Shown here piece by piece: positions 1 through 9,684 of a DNA stretch of 64,000 bases. A program made the position numbers and the translations under genes. This stretch comes from Gordius sp. MW1 (taxonomy: Eukaryota > Nematomorpha > Gordioida > Gordea > Gordiidae), in contig OZ038533.1 of NCBI GenBank assembly GCA_964036665.1, positions 1,007,001-1,071,000 of the forward strand, in the 5' to 3' direction. Within the stretch, counting starts at the first letter, position 1. Every line of letters begins with the position of its first letter. Below the pieces are notes generated by a model, which was given only the letters and a program-made list of their open reading frames with translations, was not told where the DNA came from and ran no database searches.

Positions 1-498
1 TAAATAAGGGAATGTAGTCTGTCCTTTATCCCAGCCTCTAATGGTCAATGCATGTGCTTCCATATGATGAATTGGTATAAGATTAGGTATGTCATAATTA
101 CTAGCCAACTGTTTAGCTAAATCTATACCTACTTCTAAACTCAATGGTAGTCCGGGGCGAGTTGTAACTGCTATTGCTTTAATTCTGCTTTTAATGGCAG
201 AATCCCAAACTGTTTCGGAATCAGATTGTGTCCAACTTGATAATAAACTTATTAATGTTGGTTTGACATTTGTTAAGTGAAGGTCTCGGGCAAAGATTGG
301 GTTTATACCACCTGACAAAGAATGAAAAGCAACTTGAGAAGAGTGAGATTGAGCTATGATATTTCCATCATTTACATTTACTATGGCTAAACTTGTGTCA
401 TCACAACTTGATTCAATACCTAGAATTAATCCTTGGGTATGATAGCAGTTTTGTATTATTCTATTAACATGAAATCTTGTGCTTTTGCTAACCAGCAT
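1..498 (-). CDS. OSGEPL1: OSGEPL1/Qri7-type tRNA threonylcarbamoyltransferase, N-terminal part
   Basis: The minus strand from an ATG at 498 is open for 166 codons to the window edge. The translation carries the TsaD/Kae1/Qri7 signatures in order: LGIESSCDDTS at residues 26-36 (ATPase-fold phosphate loop), GGINPIFARDLH near 64-75, and IHHMEAHAL near 143-151, whose H-x3-H is the metal-binding pair of the family. Members transfer threonylcarbamoyl to A37 of ANN-decoding tRNAs. The roughly 25-residue extension before the domain, basic and free of acidic residues (S, K, R, H, N), fits a mitochondrial targeting peptide, so I favour the mitochondrial paralogue (OSGEPL1/Qri7) over the cytosolic KEOPS subunit (OSGEP/Kae1). 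This subfamily choice is inference. No intron is seen in the visible part; the rest lies beyond the left edge. Confidence 0.9.
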   Translation of the reverse strand, partial: MLVSKSTRFHVNRIIQNCYHTQGLILGIESSCDDTSLAIVNVNDGNIIAQSHSSQVAFHSLSGGINPIFARDLHLTNVKPTLISLLSSWTQSDSETVWDSAIKSRIKAIAVTTRPGLPLSLEVGIDLAKQLASNYDIPNLIPIHHMEAHALTIRGWDKGQTTFPYL

Positions 499-732
499 TG
501 TTTAAATTTCCTAATAATAAACAAATATAGGCACATTTTAATAAGCATAGTCAAATAACTCAAAAGTAAATTTTATGCTCAGAACAAAAAAATTTAAAAT
601 ATATTAAAATAGTCTTACAAATTTTAACAATTACCAAATAATAATATAAAACCGCAAAAATGTATAACATTTTTAGATATTTTAATAAATTTGAGACTGT
701 ACATTTAATTTTTAAACCTGAAGGATCAGGAA
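499..732. other. 5' flank of the OSGEPL1 gene
   Basis: AT-rich DNA upstream of the OSGEPL1 start codon and before the inverted-repeat element at 733. It must hold the promoter and 5' UTR, but no TATA box or other site can be singled out in such AT-rich sequence. Confidence 0.3.
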
Positions 733-1015
733 CCAGGCTATGTATTCCCGATTTTGAGTGATAAATAACAAAACGTAAAACTCATTTCTTAAACGTTCCA
801 TTCCCGAGCGCAATCATCGCGTTCAAATTTGTATGTTATTGTTTAAAAATAATCCTTTCAAGTCAAATTATCTTTAAGGGACTAAGAGGTTTGGGGTTAG
901 GGTTTTAGGTCAGCGTTTTAGGTTAGGGTTAGGATTAGATGCAATGGAACGTTTAAGAAATGCGTTTTACGTTTTGTTATTTATCACTCAAAATCGAGAA
1001 TACATAGCCTAGGCC
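733..1015. mobile_element. MITE of about 283 bp with long terminal inverted repeats
   Basis: The left end (735 to about 803) and the right end (about 942-1010) are inverted copies of each other over some 65 bases, reading AGGCTATGTATTC inward from both sides with a few mismatches. A 12-bp direct repeat, AAGGATCAGGAA, flanks the element at 721-732 and 1016-1027 and looks like a target-site duplication. The middle (894-936) contains several TTAGG/TTAGGG-like units. There is no coding capacity. The length of the flanking repeat would suit a MULE-type element, but the superfamily is not settled. Confidence 0.75.
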
Positions 1016-1027
1016 AAGGATCAGGAA

Positions 1028-1688
1028 TTTTCAAAATCAAAATTAATAAACAGCGCGAAACAGCAAATGATGACATAAATGTTCTATATTTAAAAACATT
1101 TTAAAAATGATTTTAAGGTATAGAGGTTTTCTCTTTAAAATAAGCATCAAAGGAAACATTATTTAAAAGCAGTATACACTCTTTTAAGTTTATTTAAATA
1201 GGCAAAGTCCAAAATATTTTTTAAGTTAAGGTCAGGCCCCTAAGTAACAATTTTTTATGACAAACAATGACTGCAAATTCCTTATTTAAAATAAGTAATG
1301 ATGATTAAAAAACTTAATTTTAAACATTATGCCTGGATATTTACTTAAAAATGTTTAAGGATAATTTTAATGTTTACTTATAGATCAAAATATGTAAAAT
1401 TTAGACCACGAAGATAATCCATAATTTTGGGGTGTTTATAACAGAGCATGTTTTGCTAAAATTATTCTTGCATACTGGATGAAAATTTATTTTTATGGGT
1501 TTCAAATATTTTATCTAATTACGAAAACTTGCAATAGGACATTATTATTATTTGAACAAGAAATTTAGTTAAAATATTTTTGGTGTTTTTTTATTTTAGT
1601 ATTTTTGTATAGTTCATTTCACTTGAGAGCCTAAACCCAGATAAACTATGTGCTGATTAAAACAACATGCTAATTATACTGGGTAAAA
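1028..1688. other. AT-rich intergenic DNA
   Basis: No reading frame, repeat or structured element is supportable here. Confidence 0.4.
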
Positions 1689-2049
1689 TACTAATGCGAA
1701 AAATTCGAGAAAAATCCCAATTTTGAGGGGAGATTTTGAAAAATTAAGACGTGATCGACACGAGAAATAGGATCTCGAGACGTGAAGATACGAGGTTTTA
1801 TCAGTGAGATCTCGACTTTAGTTTTTTATTGATCATCATAATCTTAATTTAATAAATTTAGTTATTTATTACTTATTTTGGTATTCACATTGACGATATT
1901 ATGTAAAATATAATTGGAAAACCTTAATATTGTCTAATTAACACACCCAAGTAGCAGTGTAAAATTTAAATTTTAATAATTTTTCTAGTTGAATAACATG
2001 TGAGTGGCCTTAGCGCATGTAAATAGTTTTTCAATATATTCATTGCATA

Positions 2050-2885
2050 TCTATATATATAAAGTAAAGTGAATGTATGTATGTATGTAAGGGCTAAATT
2101 CTGAAACTACCGGCCCGATTCGCGCGAAACTTTACCCGTAGGTTCCCAGGGCGGCCAGGGGTAAAATAGCTTTTGCAGAATCCTAAAATTCCTTTAAGTT
2201 TTAAATATATCGGACAGCTCCCGGCCAGTTTCATTTATAGCATCATATACAAGAATAACGTCATACATACAAGGCTGAAGTTTTCTTAAATTAGATATTT
2301 AAAAGTATAATAAAAATGTTACAGTATACGATAAAAAACAGATTAAGTTATAACTAAGCTAAAAATATCAATAAATAACAAAAAAATTTAAAAAAGGTAA
2401 AATCCATGACGTAATAAAATTCGTGCCCCATTTCAATATATAAAATGTATAAGTCTAATATTACTCTGTTTTTTATACAAATCAATTTTGATACAATTTT
2501 TCAGACTACCTTGCCCATTACCGTTAAATTGATTACTTTTACTTACTGCCATTCGAAGGTGAAATTTATCCACCGTAATTCTGTCTTTTTCCATATATAA
2601 CAAAGTGATGCGAATGATAAAAAAGGTATTATTTAAGAGTGGTTAAGAAAATATAACCGGTAGACCAACCCCCCAGGAAACAATAAATAAAAATTTTCTC
2701 TCCCCTGCATTCCCCGACAAACTCCTTACCTGCAATTAGTTATTTACCTTTACTTTCCGTCGATTGTAAAAATAACACTACAATTTAGATAAAACTTCTG
2801 CAAAAAATATCCCCACACACTTATAGTAAGTTAGTTAATTTGCCATACGTAATGTATATGGCAAAACAACGTTTGCCGGGTCAGA
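2050..2885 (+). mobile_element. Non-autonomous Helitron
   Basis: It begins A|TC followed by TATATATATAAAG and a GTATG run, and ends in a hairpin (GGCAAA / TTTGCC, loop ACAACG, about 2859-2876) followed by GGGTCAGA. The 3' hairpin is shared with the second copy at 59384-60310, where the terminus is a proper CTAG|T; here the last bases have been lost next to an AT microsatellite. There is no Rep/helicase coding. The internal ACTACCGGCCCGATTCG stretch is typical of elements whose 5' end includes a conserved block. Confidence 0.55.
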
Positions 2886-2898
2886 TATATATATATAT

Positions 2899-4932
2899 TA
2901 GTGCTGTAAATGAACGCGTTCAATATGAACGCGTTCACGGAACGCGTTCAAATTTTGTGAACGCGTTTATGAACGGCGTTCTTTTATTTTTTGGTGAACT
3001 TTGAACGTGAAGGTGTTCCTTTTTTTGATGAACGCGTTCAAATTTAACGTTCGTTCAATTTTAAAAACCCTTTTTTATTTTTTATTTATTTAAAAATTAA
3101 TGTTAATCCGAATTTTTAACAAAAAATCCTATATTTTTTAATCAGCTGTTTTTCCTGTTTCCTATTACCAATTCCGAAATACTTTTAACAACATACTATA
3201 AACATAAAGTGCAAAAGAAGATAAGATTAAAGTTAATTAATTTGATATAGTTTAATTTATAGGTTAATATGGACAATCATAATATTATATCGTCGTCATC
3301 TTCAGATGAATATTCAAAATTATCAGAATCAGATGAATTGAAATTGCCATGGCCAAAATATGAAAAATATTTTTCAATCGTTTCATATAAAGGAGGATCG
3401 AATTCAATCATTACCAAATCATTTTATTTTTAAACAAATTATAGGTTATTTGAGAAAGTATCTGAAGATGAGGAAAATGAAATTGTGTCATTTCCATTAA
3501 AATGAAATATTTGAATATGAAAGTAGGCAGGAAAATTTTATTTACCTCCCAAAACATCACTCTTGTGCATGCCACAATCTTAATCTAGTGGCAAGTGTCG
3601 ATGCTGAAAAGGCACTAGAAAATCCATCTTTTAAAAACATATTATTAAAAAGTGCATTTGATAAATGCAAAAATTTATGGATCAAGCAAAATCAGTCGAC
3701 ATCATTTGCTGATGATGTAAAGAAAAATTTATCAAGGTTGCTTATAAGACCTGTTGTTACAAGATGGAATTCATATTATAATTCCTTAAAATTAATAGAC
3801 TCATTAATAAAAAATAAACCTCATTTATTTGACAAAGTATGCGACATGGGAGGATTAGCAAGGCTTACAACCAATGATAAAATATTTTTGGAAGAATACT
3901 GTACTGTAAGTCCTAATAAAAATTTTTAGGATAAATATTATAATAAATTTTAAATATTAAAACAGATCATGGAACCTGTTGCTATCGTTCTCACTATTTT
4001 AGAAAGTGAGGAAAATATGCATTTGGGCTATTTGACCCCAACAATAACAATAGTTATTTTGAAGTTAAAAAAAATTACTAGCCTAAAATATGGTCAACCA
4101 TTGATTGACGCTGTATTAAATGAGATTAATAAAAGGTAATAAACCTATTACTATCAAATTAATTGCATATATTTTTTTTTTAAAGATTTCAACATATATA
4201 TGAAGATCAATATCTTCTATTGGCCATTATACATCCAATGTTCAAGCTTCAGCCTTGGATTAAACTTCGAGAAAATGAACCTTTAAAGAATAATCTTTTA
4301 GTGTTATTGAAAAAAGGGATTGAAACCTCTAGAAATGATAACGAAAGAACCGTCAATTCCGAAATATCATTTTTTGACGAGGATGTATAGGGGGGATTGG
4401 AGGATGATATTTTGTCGCAATTTTTGAAGCGAGGGACAAAATATTAAATGTTTTTTAATAAATTTCCTCCTTTTAAAAATTTGTTTATTAAGTATAATAC
4501 TCCACTCCCCTCATCTCTCCCTGTGGAGCGGGTTTTTAGTTTAACTAATGCTGTATTAACTGCCAAGCGTTCCTGCTTATCAGACGACAATTTTGAGAAA
4601 CAATTATTATTAAAAATCAATAAAAAAAAATTTTATAAATAATCTTTATATTCGCTCTATTAAATTATATTGATTTATAATAATATTGTCGAAATAAAAC
4701 TATCATTTTTTATCATGGCTATGTATTGTATTAAAAAATATAAGACATTTATTTATATTAAATTAAATTTTAAAAAAATTTATCATAAAATTTTGAACGT
4801 TTGTGAACGCGTTCACGAACGTGAACGCGTTCCTTTTTTTTTAAACGAACGTGAACGTGAACGCGTTCGATTTTTGTCAATGAACGCTGAACGCGAACGC
4901 GTTCGATTTTTTTATCAATGTTTACAGCACTA
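2899..4932 (+). mobile_element. hAT element 1, GAACGCGTTC subterminal repeats
   Basis: Perfect 12-bp terminal inverted repeats TAGTGCTGTAAA (2899-2910) and TTTACAGCACTA (4921-4932) match the hAT pattern TAGNGNTGTAA. The element sits in an AT dinucleotide run, and 8 bp of ATATATAT flank both sides, so the target duplication cannot be proven. Both subterminal zones (2911-3050 and 4795-4912) are packed with the palindrome GAACGCGTTC and its half sites. It encodes a broken transposase (3269-4642). Confidence 0.85.
3269..4642 (+). pseudogene. hAT transposase remnant with two introns
   Basis: An ATG at 3269 opens a BED-finger-like N-terminus (LPWPKYEKYF...) that stops at about 3433. After an internal deletion the frame resumes with the hAT motif CACHNLNLVA near 3570, followed by sequence to 3905. 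An intron (GTAAGT...ACAG, 3906-3965) leads to IMEPVAIVLTILE, a second intron spans 4136-4185, and the last part ends with the hAT dimerisation box SSLPVERVFSLTNAVLTAK, stopping at 4642. In-frame stops lie at 4388-4390 and 4445-4447. The stretch holding the first two catalytic aspartates is missing, so this copy cannot be active. Confidence 0.8.
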
Positions 4933-4957
4933 ATATATATATATGTATATATATATA

Positions 4958-6269
4958 TAGCTGTTAAAAGAACTAGTTCCAAAAAATTAGTTCCTTTTTT
5001 TAAAAAAAGGAACTAATAAGTTGCTTTTTAAAATGAGGAACTGAAACTAGTTCCTTTTTTCTCAATTTATCGTAAAAGAAACTACTTACAAGTTCCTTTT
5101 AAGTTCCTTTTGTCAATTTCAATTTGCATTAAAAATTTTTAAATTAATTTATAATTTAAATATTATTTTATTTATTTTATTCACTGTAGTGTTTGTTAAA
5201 TAAATTTTTCGACTTATGGTAATTTATAAAAGTTAATTTGTTTTTAATTTTTATCATATTCCTAGTAATATTAAGTTTATAAAAGTGTATGTGATAAGCT
5301 GAATCTTCAAAAGTTCCCATCAGATGAATGTGATTTTATTGCAGAATATTGCGATGTAAAATTGTATTTTAATTTAAACATTAGCATTATTTTAAAATGG
5401 TTTTTAAAAGGTCATGGAACCAATTGCAAAGGCAATTGAGTTTTTGGAAGGGCAAAACTATATGTATCTTGCATATTATACCCCGACAATCACTCAAATA
5501 TTGATGAAAATTGAATCTATGGGCTCCTGAAAGGTGTAAGCCATTAAAAGATGCTATTACTCAAGGCATTAATAAGGTTTAATATTATTTATAACGTCTA
5601 GTCTAGCTAATTAATAGATTTTTGGATCTTTTTAGCAAAAAAAAATCTGTCGGCGGCTACTCTCCATCCTGCTTTCAAAGCAGATTGGAATTATTTTTGC
5701 AAAGAATGCCCTGCGAACATGAAAGCAAATATTTTATAGGATATCAATTTGTTTGTTCCTAAATGTCAACAGGCTGGACCTAGTTTATCAAAAATGATTT
5801 TTTTGAATTTAAAAATGATGAAAAGAATGAATCAATTGAACGTTTTTTTGCCTTCTAATAACCGAAATTTAAGTCTTTTAGACAGTTTTAAAAAAACTAT
5901 TTATTAAATATAATAAGCCATTACCATCAAGTGCCCCTGTGGAAAGATTATTTAGCTTGGGCAAAATTTTATATGGAGACAAGCAAACATGTCTTTTAGA
6001 TGACAACTTTGAAAATAATATTTTGTTAAAATCAAATAAACATTTATTACCTGATGATTTTTATAAATTGTAATATATAATATATTGGTTTTATGAATTA
6101 ATAAAAGATGTTTGTACATTTTAAAAAAAATTTATAAAAGGAACTTTAAAAGGAACTGGAACTAGTTCCTTTTTAAAATGAGGAACTAGGAACTGGAACT
6201 AGTTCTATTTTGAGCAAAGGAACTGGAACTTGACAAGTTCCTTTTTAAAAGGAACTTTTAACAGCTCTA
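4958..6269 (+). mobile_element. hAT element 2, GGAACTAGTTCC subterminal repeats
   Basis: The ends read TAGCTGTTAAAAG at 4958 and CTTTTAACAGCTCTA to 6269; the right end gives the full hAT-type TIR TAGAGCTGTTAAAAG, from which the left has lost two bases. Both subterminal zones carry copies of the palindrome GGAACTAGTTCC and of its AAGGAACT half. It inserted into the same AT run that borders hAT element 1, only 25 bp away, and is closely enough related to share protein motifs with it. Confidence 0.8.
5410..6073 (+). pseudogene. hAT transposase C-terminal remnant
   Basis: The piece VMEPIAKAIEFLEGQN...YYTPTITQILMK (about 5412-5520) aligns with the corresponding exon of hAT element 1. After a frame break come KPLKDAITQGINK, an intron-like gap near 5575-5636, LHPAFKADWNYF, and a C-terminus with the dimerisation box PLPSSAPVERLFSLGKIL ending in a stop at 6073. 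It has several frame breaks and an in-frame stop near 5737, and the whole N-terminal half is absent. A non-autonomous or dead copy. Confidence 0.75.
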
Positions 6270-7326
6270 TATATATGTCATCAGCATTAATATATAATAT
6301 AATCATACACACCACTTAGAATGAGTTCTGATAAATTAGTAAATTTTACTAAAGCATCAGCAAATTTCTTAACAATTACATCATCTTTTCTAATATGATA
6401 ATATTTATATTCGGGGATTAATTAAAAATAATTATAAAGTTGGCTACAATAGCTAAAGATTTTTGAGAACCCCCAGCGACTTCTATGTCTGCTCAACAAT
6501 TGCCTTCAAATATTTAAATGCATTTGATTAAATCTAATATGCTAGAACTGATGGTAACCTTTGAAATTCTCAAGACAATCCCATTAAGCAATTGTTGTGC
6601 CATTATTACCTTTTAAATTATTAAGATAGGGTCGACTGTAAACTCTAATCCACTGAATTTTATGCGCGATTTGCACAACACAAATTATTTGAGCATAAGC
6701 CATACTAATAAATAAATATTTATGACTAAATTATGGAAAAAATGGATCAAGTAAATATTTTGGGACACAATATGGGGTCCTACACTATAATAAAATTGCT
6801 GAATTTCTGAGAGTAAAAGTATTTGTTAAAAAATTATATTTGTGCAATTTAATGAAAACCTAAAAATTATTCGGTTTTTACTTTAATAATAATGCTATTT
6901 TTACTTGTGTTTTTATAAAGTTTTAAAGTGTGCAACTAATTACATGTGCTATATGAATAATGATAAAAAGTGTCCACTCGCTCTCAGATTTTTATGGCAA
7001 TATTATAAACATGCGATTAATTTTTTAGCAACCAACTGATGATAGTTATATAATGGGGCTAAAACTCTAGTCTTAAAATATTTATTTAGAGGCATTATTT
7101 CTTTTTGCCATTGCTAACTTTTTTTCCAGCTAGTTAAAATATATAAATGACATATTTTTAAAGATATTTGAATATAAAAAAGATTCGCTATTTTATTATT
7201 TTTTATTCATATAATAACTGAAATATATTAGGGGAAAGTTTAAATAGTGTAAAATCTCATCGAGGTTGTGATTTCTCTAAGACGAGTTGAGATTTTTAAA
7301 GTAGTCCCCGAGACGATCAAACACTA

Positions 7327-7779
7327 CCTACTATAAAAATATAAATTGGACATTTTTTGTGGCATAAAATAAAGATTTTTTTACATGGACATTATTTTTA
7401 ATTTTGTCCTTTTTGTGTTAAAGTTCGCCTCGTCGGCCCAAATGATTTCTATTGAAAAATACGTGTTGTATTTATTTATTTGAAATAATTAATTCAACGG
7501 TGTAGGGGTATAAAGTCATTACCTTTTTAGGATATGCAAGCTTACTTTTAAATTCAAGTTATATATTCAGAACTTAAGCGTGTATTTTAACTTTAATTTA
7601 GGATGGCCATTGTAAATAATTATTGCACTATAGTTTTTAGTTTTATTAAATCATGGAGGGATTATTTTGTCATTGTGTAGTGTGGATAAATAAAATTGTT
7701 CGAAATGGTTTTAACTATTCTTACAGCCTTTTGAAATAATTTTGTGGTAGATCTTTGTTATGCATTACATTATTAGAGA
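7327..7779. other. AT-rich spacer
   Basis: No gene or repeat is supportable between the outer hAT element and the repeat-bearing element starting at 7780. Confidence 0.4.
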
Positions 7780-9490
7780 CTTATTAATTGCTATGCAATT
7801 TATGGGCTCGTTTTTTGGTGTCCGTCCGTCCGTCCGTTGTCCGTTACCCTCCCTATCTATTTGCATTGGGTATATTAGGTTATCGATTTTTTAAATTAAT
7901 GCATGAGAAAGAGGTGCCCCACCCCTCATCTCTATCTCCCTCGGTGTGTTATATATAAGATTTGTTAAATTATCTATTATATAATAAACATAGATAAAAG
8001 TTGTTTACTTTTAATGCTAGGCAATTTAACTAGTTATATAATAAACATAAATAAAAGTTGTTTACTTTTTAATTGCTATGCAATTTAACTAGTTTTGGGG
8101 TTAGAATCCCGGAGTTTTTTTGACTTTTGATTGTTCTTGTTACTATCATTGATAATAAGAATTTTTGGCCGTCCGCTGGCTGCTGACCAATGAAAAAAAT
8201 GACCATTAGCCAAAATGTGAATCGAAATTATTTTTTCGTTTTTTTTGACTATTATGATTGTTCCTGTTTCTACCATTGCTATTATGACTTTTTGGCCGTC
8301 CGCTGGCTGCTGACCAATGTTATATAATAAACATAAATAAGAGTTGTTTACTTTTAATTGCTATGCAATTTAACTAGTTTTTGGGTTAGAATCCCGGGTT
8401 TTTTTGACTCTTATGATTGTTCTTGTTACTATCATTGATAATAAGACTTTTTGGCCGTCCGTTGGCTGCTGACCACTGAAAAAAATGACCATTGGCCAAA
8501 ATGTGAATCCGAGTTTATTTTTTCGTTTTTTTTGACTATTATGATTGTTCCTGTTACTACCATTGCTATTATGACTTTTTGGCCGTCCGCTGGCTCCTGA
8601 CCGATGGAAAAAATGACCATTGGCCAAAATGTGAATCAAAAATATTTTTTCGTTTTTTTTTGACTATTATGATTGTTCCTGTTCCTACCATTGCTATTAT
8701 CACTTTTTGGCCGTCCGCTGGCTGCTGACCAATGGAATAAAATGGCCATTGGCCAAAATGTGATTTGAAAACTTTTTTTTCGTTTTTTTTGACTATTATG
8801 AATTTATATCCACTTTTACCGTGTCCTGGCTGCTGACCCATGGAAAAAAATGATCATTGGCCAAAATGTGATTTGAAATTTTTTTTTTCATTTTTTTTAC
8901 TCTTATGAATTTATATCCACTTTTACCGTGTCCTGGCTGCTGACCAATGGAAAAAAATGACCATTGGCTAAAGTGAGCATCAAAATTTTATTTTTCCATT
9001 TTTTTGGCTATCATTGACTTATAGAGTATCTGTTGGTACTGACCAATAGAGAAAAAGTGACCATTGGCCAAATTTTTGATTTTTTTAATTAAAAATTGTT
9101 CAAATTCAACAAAACATTTCTCCCAACAATTCTGCAAATTCTTAACATTGTCTTGTTTTATAATATAATGTTTGTTAGACCCATAATCAATATAAACTAA
9201 TGTAATACGCAACTAGATGCAAACACTAAATCTAACCCTAACCCTTGCCTATATTACATTTTGCCTATATCATTTTGCCTATAATGGAAAATTTGTATAA
9301 ATAATTAATTAATCATTAGGCATTTAATACCCCCCTATAGGCATTCTCGCCCCTTCCCACCTTTCTCGCCCATAAATTGCATAGCAAATATGATACATTT
9401 ATACGAAGTACAGATGAGTCGTCCCCCCTTCCCTTCCCCTCTTCCCTTCTCCCCCTTCCCACGAGGGCCGAAGGCCCGAGTTTTTTATTA
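7780..9490. mobile_element. Candidate Helitron-like element with internal minisatellite
   Basis: The left end carries the near-palindrome AATTGCTATGCAATTT followed by ATGGGC, which recurs inverted at 9366-9388 and directly at several other loci in the window. The right end has a strong hairpin GGGCC-GAA-GGCCC (9465-9477) followed by GAG, a T run and ATTAG, the layout of a Helitron 3' terminus, although the last four bases are TTAG, not CTRR. The inside is a minisatellite (8033-9070) plus pyrimidine-rich sequence (7820-7940 and 9420-9460). No proteins. The limits and class are tentative. Confidence 0.35.
8033..9070. repeat. Minisatellite, unit about 125-130 bp
   Basis: About eight tandem units of roughly 125-130 bp, each containing GGCCGTCCGCTGGCTGCTGA, then CCATTGGCCAAAATGTGA, a T/CGTTTT run, and TGACTATTATGATTGTTCC. 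There is also a higher-order repeat: 8033-8320 and 8321-8617 each begin with TATATAATAAACATAAATA and the AATTGCTATGCAATTTAACT motif before two minisatellite units, and a truncated third copy of that leader lies at about 7977-8032. The later units (8780 onward) are more diverged. Reading frames across the array are an artefact of the repeat. Confidence 0.85.
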
Positions 9491-9684
9491 GTTATTACTC
9501 TACATTTTTTCCTGATTTAACATATATAATTTATTCGAAATCTCCTAATTTCCAAAGATGAATGAAATGATGTAAATAATTTGTTTAACACGTGGATCGA
9601 TGTAATAATTAAAGCATAGAAAGTAAACATATTGCAATGGAAGCATACATTTTGCCCGATAAATATATTCGTGAGCCATAGCTT
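9491..9684. other. 3' flank of the FGFRL1-like gene
   Basis: AT-rich sequence directly downstream (minus sense) of the FGFRL1-like stop codon. It must hold the 3' UTR; no clear polyadenylation signal close to the stop was recognised. Confidence 0.3.

Larger units (their letters stand above)
1689..7326. mobile_element. Outer non-autonomous hAT-like element, nested
   Basis: The left end (TACTAATGCGA at 1689, then a run of CGAGA-type repeats to about 1815) and the right end (to ...CACTA at 7326, preceded by CGAGACGATC-like repeats) match the two ends of the intact relative at 54344-56032. Interior stretches also align: CTTAGAATGAGTTCTGAT at about 6317 with about 54778, and the parts near 6930-7080 with 55350-55500. 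The element is non-coding itself. It was broken up by a Helitron (2050-2885) and two hAT elements (2899-4932 and 4958-6269). No target duplication remains at its own ends, so the exact limits are approximate. Confidence 0.6.

Noticed and set aside
4670-4982. Open frames rich in ERVRER-type repeats on both strands
   Set aside because: They are translations of the GAACGCGTTC subterminal repeats of hAT element 1.
8095-8110. GGTTAGAATCCC, resembling a tRNA T-arm, repeated at about 8392
   Set aside because: It differs from the B box at a key position and has no cloverleaf around it; it is part of the repeat leader.
8085-8841. Several overlapping minus-strand open frames of 60-90 codons
   Set aside because: They are read-through of the 130-bp minisatellite and repeat the same peptide.
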